Below are positions 40,301 to 49,100 of a stretch of DNA of 64,000 bases, one piece after another. The DNA comes from Closterium sp. NIES-65. Lineage: Eukaryota > Streptophyta > Zygnematophyceae > Desmidiales > Closteriaceae. The translations under genes and the position numbers were made by a program. The stretch is taken from contig CANXME010002532.1 of assembly GCA_948144175.1 (NCBI GenBank), positions 1 to 64,000 of the forward strand, written 5' to 3'. A model generated the notes under the pieces. That model searched no databases and had not been told where the DNA came from. It saw only the letters and a program-made list of their open reading frames with translations. The first letter of the stretch is position 1. Each line of letters begins with the position of its first letter.

Positions 40301-42823
40301 GCTCATCTTCCCTCGAAGACATGAGTCACATGGGGGTTTGAGAGGGTTAGTCTTGTCGGATATGGTGAGCCCTTCAACATCACCATTTCGAAATGTTGCA
40401 TCCATGGATGTGTATGATGGGTGACCCAAGCGCTTGTGGGCCATGCGGTATGTGATGGATGCATGCGCTGAAAGTGGATTCGGCTCTTTATGACCATGAT
40501 CATGCGATGCGTCTTCTTCAAGGGAATGGTCAGATCCATGGGCAGGTGCAAGTGCAGGCTCATACTGCACCATGAGCACACCATGCATGATCATTCCAAC
40601 CCCAATGACCACATGCTCATCTTCAACCGCCATAGTAATCTCCGTGCGTCCGTCATCACGAGTGCGAATGCGAGCCCCTTTCGTGTGCAGCTGGCAATAG
40701 GAGAGCAGGTTGGACCTCAAGCCAGGTACGTAGAGCACATCCGTGTAGCGCACTATTGTTCCATCGGGTGTCGTTGCTCGGATTGTTCCCGTCATTGAGC
40801 TCAACAAGTGGCTCCCGTCAGCAAGCTCCACGTAAACAGGTTCGTCCAGCTCCTCTAGACCCTCAAACCACTCTTTTTCTGAAGTCATGTGTTGGCTGCA
40901 TCCGCTGTCCAGCAACCACAGCGACCCTCCGGGTGTTGGTAACATTGCTTGTGAGGATCGAACCGTTGCAACGCATGTAACGGTGCGTTTGTTATCTCCC
41001 CCGGCTGCCCCTTGCTGTTTTGACGTTTGGTTGTCACGTTTGGGGCTTTCACTCCTTCGAGGCGAGGACGAACGGCTATTCCAGGTGCGTTGGTTTGTCC
41101 TCCCTTTGTTTTGTGGTTCCCACCCTGGTGGTGACCAACCCGGGGGTGCCTTAGAACATCTGTAGAACGGGTGGCCAGATTCCTTGCAGTACCAACACAC
41201 AAGGTTGGAGCGCCCTCCCCTTCCGTCGTTGGCCTTGGGTTTCTCCCCAACCGCACTCTGGTTGCCCTTTGTCTCGGTCCTCTCCTTTGCTGGTGAAGTA
41301 TCTCCACGTGCTTGGCCAGCCATGCGCGGAGGACGCTTGTCACGGTTGGTCTTGCTAATGAGGTCTTGGTAGCGTTGTTCCTGAATCATCATTCGCTGTA
41401 GTGTGTAGCTGTCCGAGATGTCGTGTAGCATTGCCGAATGTCTCAGCTCCTCCCAATGCGGCGGCAGCCCGGTAATCAGATTTAAAGTGAACGAATCTTC
41501 ATCCACCATCTTTCCCGCCATCGCCAGCTTGTCTCGAATTGCAGTTGCTCGGTTGATGTATTCCTCCACTCTTTCTTGGCTCCCCATCTTCAGGTTGTCC
41601 AATTGCCTCTGGAGAGACGCCTTTGCCACCGAATCCTTCGCCTGGTAAGTCTCCATCAGGTACTCCCATGCTTCGAATGCCGGACTGCATGACTCTGGAA
41701 ACACGTCCAGTTGCAGCTGAATCGTTGCGCTCACGCTATGTAGCAGTACCCAAAAAGCCAGCGTAGCTCGTTGTGAGTAATCTGCTTGCAGAACTTCCAG
41801 CCGTTCCATTGCATCTCGCATGTCTCCATTCGTCATTGTAACCGGGTATTGTAGTGTCACGAAAAACTCCCACAGATTTGTCACGCGCGCGTTCATGCGG
41901 AATCGAAGAGCCCATTCTCGAAAGTTAGTGCCGTCGAACGGGGTTGTTGTGAACGCCTTGTCCACCGCTGCTCCCACCATCTTGCGTGACAGCCTGTCTT
42001 TGTCTTCTTCGGTATACTCGCGAGGTGACGGGTCGAAGAGTGTAGGCACGGTAGATGGTCGAGGTAGTTGCACTGTGCGTTGTGTGCCTTCACGTTCCAC
42101 CACCTCCACTTGGTCACGTCGCATAACTCCACTTGATTGCATCCCGTGCCCCATGCGTTCGATGTTTCCTGCAGGTACTGCTTCTGGTTGAGACCATTGC
42201 GCACGAGGGGGTGCGATGTTGCCATAGAGGTGAGATCTGCCCGTTATGGGAACTCCAATGGGATGGGAGTTAGTGGCAAGTCGGCGTAGTGGGGGAGCAC
42301 CAATAGTGTAGGATTCGAATCCCACACCTTCCATGCCCACATGACTGCTTCTACCGCTCCCTTCACCAATCTGACCTCTCATGTTTCTTCCCACATCAAT
42401 CCCATCACCATGTTCTCTCTCATCCCTTCCACTCCCGTACTCATCATCCCTCCCCGTTGCTTCCCTTTGCATGGTTGGTTGAGGTTCGGGGTGGGAGCCC
42501 CCCTCTCCTTGGAAGGATGCATCCCTCCCTTGGGACGACTCTCCTCCTTGGGGTAGGCTTCCTTCCCCTTCACCTTCAATTCCTGCATCCACATTTGAAG
42601 TGCGGGTTTGGTTAGCACGCGGAGTGCTTGCATGTGACTGTCCACGGATGGATGGGTTGTTGGAATCTCGAACTTGGGTTGCCATGTTTAATCTTGCTCT
42701 CAATGATGCTTGGAGTGTCGGTGGTGCCCTTGCGATCATGTTTTCCAGGTGCTCATGTTGAGCCAAGATTGCTTCTTCGAACGCCTCGTATCCAGCATCA
42801 ACTTCCTCATCGAACCGTGCCAT
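37364..42823 (-). CDS. Intact Ty1/copia gag-pol polyprotein, 1819 aa
   Basis: One open frame. A gag core of the UBN2/Retrotran_gag_2 type covers residues about 280-480. The zinc knuckle CWYCKESGHPFYRC is near 550 and the aspartic protease LLDSGCS near 645. The integrase HHCC region (HKRLGHPS...CDSCLRGK) precedes the DDE core, with HSDIMDLG, TDNGGEY and QQNGVAERVNR. RT carries DISNAFL, YGLKQAPR and YVDD. RNase H carries GYTDSDYAN, STAEAEY and FVDNQSA. All catalytic residues I can check are present, in contrast to the copia-1 family here. A copia element normally encodes everything needed for its own reverse transcription and integration. Confidence 0.95.
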   Translation of the reverse strand: MARFDEEVDAGYEAFEEAILAQHEHLENMIARAPPTLQASLRARLNMATQVRDSNNPSIRGQSHASTPRANQTRTSNVDAGIEGEGEGSLPQGGESSQGRDASFQGEGGSHPEPQPTMQREATGRDDEYGSGRDEREHGDGIDVGRNMRGQIGEGSGRSSHVGMEGVGFESYTIGAPPLRRLATNSHPIGVPITGRSHLYGNIAPPRAQWSQPEAVPAGNIERMGHGMQSSGVMRRDQVEVVEREGTQRTVQLPRPSTVPTLFDPSPREYTEEDKDRLSRKMVGAAVDKAFTTTPFDGTNFREWALRFRMNARVTNLWEFFVTLQYPVTMTNGDMRDAMERLEVLQADYSQRATLAFWVLLHSVSATIQLQLDVFPESCSPAFEAWEYLMETYQAKDSVAKASLQRQLDNLKMGSQERVEEYINRATAIRDKLAMAGKMVDEDSFTLNLITGLPPHWEELRHSAMLHDISDSYTLQRMMIQEQRYQDLISKTNRDKRPPRMAGQARGDTSPAKERTETKGNQSAVGEKPKANDGRGGRSNLVCWYCKESGHPFYRCSKAPPGWSPPGWEPQNKGRTNQRTWNSRSSSPRRSESPKRDNQTSKQQGAAGGDNKRTVTCVATVRSSQAMLPTPGGSLWLLDSGCSQHMTSEKEWFEGLEELDEPVYVELADGSHLLSSMTGTIRATTPDGTIVRYTDVLYVPGLRSNLLSYCQLHTKGARIRTRDDGRTEITMAVEDEHVVIGVGMIMHGVLMVQYEPALAPAHGSDHSLEEDASHDHGHKEPNPLSAHASITYRMAHKRLGHPSYTSMDATFRNGDVEGLTISDKTNPLKPPCDSCLRGKMSKAPFPTGSTNATTRPLELVHSDIMDLGDAHPYLRYVLTLKDDYTNYLWVAPLARRSDMAAVFSAWHREMKTKLPKMPLATLRTDNGGEYTSNAFTDYLSSHDINHQTSLPHTPQQNGVAERVNRTLMDRVRAMTTGASLSSKFWPYALEYAAWLHNRISCSSNPSAHSPYFMMMGKAADVSMARTFGCLCYYRPPQGSFGKFEQRGRAGMFLGLSNSRKAWIVRDLASDVDTDTRSARFFDDLMLPDAESLLERQRYIDEVSPHISEWTSGGEDVGSAFDSFPASLTSSTSSDVATAEQHGPTTNDAAQEDPPAATEADTGEATAESDLPAAGISVCENADNNEPENEGHLYNYAYPPNGIPLAAPDVPPRRVHFNPTVIVLGGEGQGTDNMTGLDVLFGRRQAGQTFTRFPNVQQQNVLGCATTGVPMVELTYKEPKTLQDMTKDPYAPLWQAAVDAELAKFDELDAYEVVDRADVPKGTLVLTEGVVLRVKRDERGQPNRFKARWVVKGCGQTWGTYDGTYAPVSQGPTSHVFVAGASATKRKVVQLDISNAFLYAPIDRDIYVRPPEPRRDGDKVWKLKRSVYGLKQAPRLWHQHLRGVLLELGMVQSESDPSLFIWTRDGKDTVWLLTYVDDILIQSHDAEGIEAVIQHLKQNFTLTVSKSMTQFLGLNVATDNDSIALALTKYISQALATFGMEGSRSGVRTPIAKEPEPQGEPPDEIDGQLVLKQVGTLLYISTAGRPDITHATHVLATQASKPTAATVLGIHRVFNYLQSTADMGLVYGGDLVLRGYTDSDYANEEGRHSVGGYVFTLGGAAASWRTKRQTVIATSTAEAEYIALFEGAREATYLRRLCEDLGFRQQEPTVIFVDNQSAIALATGEQMSQRIKHMDIRYHWTRKAVRDGVVRPEYCPTAQQAADYLTKPLTAKQHLTCRLLCGLQPIPHVAPSAPSTHIEAAGAALSSPGFSRGAEQHGIT

Positions 42824-42930
42824 GACTTCACACCAAATGTTGCCACTTGCTGTGCAAGGTTGCTAATCTGCTTAACCAACGAAGATAATAAGCGTCCTGA
42901 CGAAATTTCGGCAGCATGCCCCCTAGAGTT

Positions 42931-42942
42931 GCTCTGATACCA
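42931..42942 (-). promoter_or_regulatory. Primer binding site of copia-4
   Basis: TGGTATCAGAGC on the minus strand, directly inside the LTR; the exact initiator tRNA-Met copia primer site. Confidence 0.9.
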
Positions 42943-43188
42943 TGCTAGAAAGGCATAGTGCCGTCGTAGCGGAAGCTTGATTGTAGAAAGTAGCAAGAGA
43001 AACTTTGCAACTGAAAGGACTCAGAACGATGGAATACTTATGAAATGACAGAGCAGGGTGTTTATCTGAGGAGCTAACCCCCTCAGGATGGTTCTATCCA
43101 CACCAACAATGCCACACCAATAATTCTACCCGCCAATAATTCTAGACTCCAATAATTCTGACCCTCCAATAATTGTACAATTCTGACA
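42943..43188 (-). repeat. 5' LTR of copia-4 (246 bp)
   Basis: Minus-strand sequence begins TGTCAGAATTG and ends TTTCTAGCA, abutting the primer site. Near its 5' end it holds four imperfect copies of an 18-bp unit with AATTATTGG. Confidence 0.8.
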
Positions 43189-44480
43189 CTACAGTAAAAC
43201 CTAAGAGCATAAGTATCATCTTATGTTTGTATATTTAACACCTTCCATTACCTTCCCTTCTTGCCCTTTCCATTCTTTTCTTGATTTCCCATTTCTTGCC
43301 TTCCCCTTTATTCCCATCCACTCGCATCCCTTCCCCTCCTTCCTCCTTTCTTCTTCCTCCTTCCCTACCTCCCATTTTGCCTCGACGCCTCTCTCTCACT
43401 CCTCCCTGCCTCTTCGTCCCCCCTTCCTGCCTGCCCGTCTCCCCTTCCTGTCGCCCCATCTCCCCTTCCCGCCTCCCCATCTCCCCTTCGTGTCACCCAT
43501 TCCCCTCTCCCGCCTCCCCATCTCTCCTTCCTGTCGCCCCATCTCCCCAGCCTGCCCCCACATCTCCCTTGCCTCCCCACTCTCCTCTTCTGGCTTCCCC
43601 AGTCTCGTCTTCCTGCCTCCCCATCTCCTTATCCTGTCTCCCCAGCTCTCCTCACTTCGTTTTTCCACCCCAAGCAGTCAATGTGGGGTTCAGGCAAGGT
43701 TGGCATCGTAGAGGAAGTAGCAACCGGCACCAGAGAGTCTTGTGGAGCAAATGCAGCAGCTATAGCAGGCAGCAACGCACATTGTCGCCGCGACAACATG
43801 GTACGCGCACTCGCAGCACACAACTAATGAGGATTTTCAAAAGTGATTCCTTCATGAGGCACCGGGTCTGCAAACAAACACATTCATTCGAGCATCACCC
43901 GCCGAACTCATAACGAGCCCTGTCCGACCTCACACAATCGCTTCGCACGCATCCCCACACTCACGCGCTTTTTCCTCGCCACAAGCCTTCCATCCCCTCT
44001 ACAGTATCAATCCTCAACGCTCTCCCTTTCTTGAAACAGATATATATTACTGCCCGTCCATAGATTACCTTCCCTTTCAGTCCCGTTCCCTCACCTTCCC
44101 ACCCTCCCAACTCCCATTCCGTCGCTTCTCTTTCCCCCACAAACCCTCATATGCTAGCATGGCAAGGCTAGGTAAGTCTCCTATCATCCTATGTCCACAT
44201 CTACGAGCTCCATAAGATAGGCGGTGCTATGCTATGGGTCGGATCAGGGCGAGCAGGTTAAGGGTGGGTCGAATTAGGCTTGGGAAGGTTGGATAATGTT
44301 GGGAGGGTGGGATGGTACATGGTAACCTCGTTCTCCAGTTTATATTGCACATATCGTGACCACAAACCCGTTACCCTAACCTTCAATCATGAAATGCAGA
44401 TGTTGTCCGCCTCACGAACTGACACCGACAGCCAAGTACGTAGGCCCTCACACTGGGAGCGTGATACAATCGATGTTCTT
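43189..44480. other. Intergenic, pyrimidine-rich tandem repeat and unassigned DNA
   Basis: 43230-43660 is C/T-rich with imperfect units such as CCTCCCCATCTCCCCTTCC. 43680-43830 has a short open stretch after an AG, without a recognisable product. 43830-44480 shows nothing identifiable beyond the 3' flank of the thioredoxin-like gene. Confidence 0.5.
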
Positions 44481-44484
44481 TTGT

Positions 44485-44805
44485 TCAGACGAAAGCCTTG
44501 AGGGCTTCTATCAATGTCGACTCTGTCATTACGCCCTCGATCGTCTGAACTGCACCCCCACCCTTGTAAATCTTCACAACAGGAACATCTCGAACCCTCT
44601 CGATTTCGGCCGTCTGTGGGTTCTCATCGATGTCCATCTTGAAAATATCAGCGCTTCCTGCAAATAAACCCGCGAGCTGGTCAATGGAGGGAGCGATTGC
44701 TAGGGAAGGGCCGGACGATGACGCGTAGAAGAAGACGAGGGCAGGAAACGTATCGTCCGCAAAAACAAGTCTCCAGAAAGTGGAATCCGTCACAGTCTCC
44801 GCCAT
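44485..44805 (-). CDS. Thioredoxin-fold protein without active-site cysteines (SSGPS)
   Basis: Single-exon 106-aa protein co-linear with the 12732-13049 gene: LVFFYASSSGPSLAIAPSID near residue 25-45, FKMDIDEN near 57, and the cis-proline loop VRDVPVVKIYKGG near 72. Both cysteines of the CGPC motif are serine, so no thiol chemistry is possible. The sequence immediately upstream of the start resembles that upstream of the other gene (GAGCTACTA... against CAGCTACTA..., then GTGTGG), so the pair arose by local duplication and was later separated by about 30 kb of transposons. The frame is intact, which suggests either a non-catalytic role or recent loss. Confidence 0.8.
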   Translation of the reverse strand: MAETVTDSTFWRLVFADDTFPALVFFYASSSGPSLAIAPSIDQLAGLFAGSADIFKMDIDENPQTAEIERVRDVPVVKIYKGGGAVQTIEGVMTESTLIEALKAFV

Positions 44806-46174
44806 TGAAATGAGCTACTAGCGCGTACTAGGTGTGGAGGGAGACTAAGACTCGGAGTAAACCCACTGTGAACGTGACGGGAAGTTTGGAGGCCGTCGTT
44901 TACCAAATGACTACTTGTATAAATGTGGCACTTCACCTATACCCCAAGCACTTGGGGCTCTGATCCACATTGCAAGTGAGTGCAAGGCCTTGACGTGCAA
45001 CCTGAAGCAGCGAGAAATGAGGTGAGGGCCGTTTGAGGAGGGGGGGAAAGGGAAATTATACGGGCGCTATGGCAGTGGAAGATGGAAAGAAACACGGTTG
45101 GAGGTGAAATGAGAAATGTCGAGAAAGGAGTTGACGAGGGGGAAGTGTTAGGTTGGACCAGGCGTGGTCCACAAGGCACGGTTTTTCGGACTTGGGGTAG
45201 GCTCGAGGAAGGAAGAATCTCGCACCCAACTCTTCGTTCAAGATTTGTAAAACTTGGCATGGGTTCACTTTCTCTTGGCGTGTACAAAAATCAGCACGCA
45301 GTCATATTTTCTGTACCAGGAGAACTTGCTGAAGATCCCAGCGGAATGAGGTCGACGGAATCGAGTTGCCAGGGTCGACGAGGGGGGTCGACGGACAGGG
45401 GTCTGACGAGGCGGGCGAGTGACGCGCGTGCGGGCCCGCCAGCCTGGCCCTGGGCTGGGCCGGGCGCACGACCGCCGCCCCGCAACCCCCCCCCCGAGAG
45501 TGAACAGCGACCCACGTTACCGGGTGGGGGCGGCGAGCTGGCGAGACCTCGGGCGAGGGGAAGTAACCCTGCCGCGAAGGCAGCCCACCCCTCCCTCGTG
45601 CCCGCGAGGCCCTAGTAACCCATCGCGGCCTGCCCGTACGGGCAGGCGAGGTCCACGCGAAAATCGGGGGCTCCCCTCGGGTCGCTCGACAATTTCGCGA
45701 CCCGTTGCGGTGACGCCACGTGCTCGCCCGTCATTTCGCATCGCGTGCATGAGACATTTCGTACCCCCCGAAACTCGAGCGAAAACCTGGGTCGTTCGCC
45801 ACGGGGCGCACGGCTTTCGCGACCCTCTGCGAAATCGACACGTGGTGCCGAAACGTCGCACCGCGCCCACGCGAAGTTGCGTCCCCTGGCCGACCGAGGC
45901 CGGGGCACGTGACGTCGACCTGTTGGCTCGGCGGCGAGGGTGCACTTGTGCCACGCAACTTGTGCACGAGCCCTGCCGAGCCAGGCATCACGGCCCCCTG
46001 GGCGACGCTCAACCGGGCCTGCGTGGCTCCGCCTGGCTTTTCTTCGTTGGAGGTGGACTGGCCCCTCATTTTCGCGTTCTCGTTTCTCTTTCATTTTTCC
46101 TCCCACCTCGGCGCCTTCCATACTCCCACCGCTTCTTCCCTTAGCCTGTAGCATAGCATCCTCGCTCTCCCGCC

Positions 46175-49100
46175 ATGGCAGCCGGCCAGAAAGCCGCCGA
46201 AGCGGCGCCGACCTCGCTAGATTTCCCCCTGCATCTAGACATCGGTAGAGGACACACGGCCAAGTTCGAAGAGCACGACTACGCCGTTCTGACAAACCCT
46301 ATGCTAGAGTTTAACGCCCGTTGCTTGGGACTCGGTCTCAAGTGAGTGTCTTATTGAGATGTCGTCGTCGACGGGCCTAGTCCATGCTGGTCGGCCATGG
46401 CGGGGTTTCAATGCGTCCAGTAGTATATGTCGACGGGCTTAGAGTTCAGGCACATCACATCGGTGATGCCGACGTAATGCGTTAGGTCGTCGACGACGCT
46501 GAGTTGTGCCGAAGTCGTTCGGCTCCCGTCATTCCACCGTCGTGCCGCGCACCTATACCTCTCTAATCTGTTGTAATCATGCATGCGTGCAGGCACGCAT
46601 GGATCCGCTCAACGGATGCAGGCGAGCGATTGTGGTCGATAGGAGTCGGCCGGCTTCGGGCGGCGATGGGTCAGGACGACCACACATGCTTTGCGACGAT
46701 TTTCGACGCCGACGTGGCGGTTATCCCACTGATATCGAGGTGAGCAGGTTCGAGGTCCTGCTGTGTGCTGCAACCTGTGTCGGTGATTTGTTCTGAGCGC
46801 CATCGACGTGCCTTGTCTGTGCAGCATCGCACCGCTTCCGGGAGCACATTGCAGCGTCGTTCTCATCCTGTGCCCCGGCGATTTGTTCAATGCCTCGGGG
46901 CAGGAGGTCAGGACCTCGATCCGGCACGCCGACCCGCAGACAGTGAAGGAGTGGCACCGCGACGAGGCGATCCGCGTGCTGAAGTGAGCTCGATAGTTTA
47001 GTCGACATCGCATACATTGTCGACACGACGCGTGCACCGTGCTAACCGACCGTCCTTGCCGTGCTTTTGCAGGTTTTTCCGGACCGCTGTTCTGGCCGAG
47101 CTGCGGCGCGAGGGTAGGAAATGGGAGTGGGCGAAGCCGTCCGAAGACGAGGTGCAGGAGAGGCTCGCCGACTGCGACGAACCCCTTCGAGATGTGAGTT
47201 ACGGACGATTCGCCGTCATATGGTGTCACATCTACGCCGCCCTCATCCTTGCTCTCTGCACTGTTGTATGCAGAAAATTCCCGATACCGTCCGGGACTCG
47301 GACGCGGGCTCCGGCCTGCTAGCAATGAGCGCGTTGATCTGGGTTGTGAGGCGGTTCCAGCGCCTGACCGGCGACCTCCGTCGCATTGCCACCAGCATGG
47401 ACAAGCCCACCGTCTCGGGGTTGAAGGCGCTGCGGAACGAGATGGTAGCCCTCATCAAGAAGCAAGTCCCGCTCATACGGTCGGGGAAAACCGTTGTTGC
47501 TGCCGACGCCTGTGACGACGACGGCGAGGAAGTCCATTCTGCATCCGTACCAGTAGGGGTCGCCCCGAACGTCGCTGATGCGCGTGGCAAGTCGGGAGTC
47601 GGCGTCGACGAGGCCGATGCGGCCGCAGGAAAGGGGGTGACCGGGACCGAGGTTGTTCACGGGGATGATGATGGGGTCCAGGATCGCGAGGAGGAACGTG
47701 AGGGTGAGGGGGGCTCGGAGGAGTCGTCGGGGTCGATGTCGGGGTCGAGGTCGGGGTCGGGATCGGGCTCGGAGTCGGAGTCGGAGGAGGAGCAGGAGCA
47801 GGAGACGCAGGAGCACGAGAGGCAGCACCAGGAGGAGCAGTTGGTAGAGGTGGAGGACGTGGAAATGGCGGAGGGGTACGTTGTCGGAGGAGCGGAGGGG
47901 TACGTTGTCGGAGGAGCGGAGGAAACGGGTGGGAGATCGGCGGATGTCGAGAACGACGAAGGGGAGGGGAAGGGGGCGACAGCGAATATCGGCGAGGTCG
48001 GCGTGGAGGCGGCTCACGGAGGTGGTGGCATGGTCGAGGTCGGTGAAGGGGATAACGCCGCGGTCCCGGAGCAGAGGGGCGTGGATGTGCATACCGATGC
48101 CACCGCGGAGAAGGCCGGCGGGGAGCGGTCTAGGAGGAAGAAGGCGGCGAGCGGTCATCCCGGTTCCACCGCGGCTGGGCGGCAGGCGCGGCTGGACGTC
48201 GTCGATCAGCTGAGGGCGGAGAACAGGCGATTGCGTGCAGACAATGCACTCCTTGAACGGCGGCTCGGTGAGCAGACGGGGCGGGTCGACAGCTTGGCGG
48301 CGGCATTAGCTGGGCTCCTCGAGAAGTTGAAGGGTTTGACCGCCCAGGTCGCCGACACCGACCGGAAATCGGAGGAGCGCCTCAAAGAGGCCACGTCGAC
48401 CATGGCGACCACAATCACCGAGGGCCTCACCGACAACATGGACAGCGCCATTCAATCGGCCAAGTCCTTCGCCGAGCTAGCGAGGCAGACGCTGCTGGAT
48501 CTTGACGACCCCAAGGGACGAGCGGCGGTCGCACGCGCGACCGCGGTGAAGACAGTGACCGAGCACGTGACGGCGGAGGTGGGCGAGGCGAGGAAGGGGT
48601 TGGAGGAGTCGTTCATCAAATACATCGGCGCCGCGCAGACCAACATTGCCGCCGCCGTCGCGCCCCGCCTAGTCCAGCCGCCGCCGCCTACCGGCCCAGC
48701 GCAGGCCTTGCCGGAAGATTTCCTGAAGTCTTTCAAGGAGGACGTGCTGAAGGCGGTGACGGAGACCACGCAGCAGTCCTTCCTCGCCTCCGGACTGAAG
48801 ATAATGGCCGAGGTCGTCGGCACGGTGGCGTATGCTCGGCGTGGGTCGTCGCCGTCGGCAAACGACGCCGGCCAAGCGCAACCTACGGAGGGCTTGAAGC
48901 TGGGTCACAAGAGGCGGGGAGGCGGCGGGGGGGGCGACGGGGACAATTTGGCGAACACGAAGCGGAGCAAGGGAGGCGGGGGGTCTGGCGGTGGGGGGGG
49001 GGACGGAGACGATTCGGCGGGCGCGAGGCGGACCAAGGGAGCGGCTGGTTCTCGCGTCGCCGGCGATGGGAGCATGGGAGCCGGCGACGGCAGTTCGTTG

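Larger units (their letters stand above)
37364..43188 (-). mobile_element. copia-4: second copia family, intact gag-pol but no 3' LTR
   Basis: The 5' LTR (42943-43188 on this strand) is followed by a full primer site, a short leader and one uninterrupted gag-pol frame. The region beyond the stop (below 37364) shows no match to the LTR, so the 3' end is deleted or replaced. Confidence 0.9.

Noticed and set aside
43676..43829. Short open stretch after an AG, ending in TAA, possibly a terminal exon
   Set aside because: No partner exon, no recognisable product and a repeat-rich surrounding; chance cannot be excluded.
45517..46295. Open frames in the left end of the Crypton-like element
   Set aside because: GC-rich terminal DNA; the matching region of copy A gives different, non-conserved frames, so it is probably non-coding.
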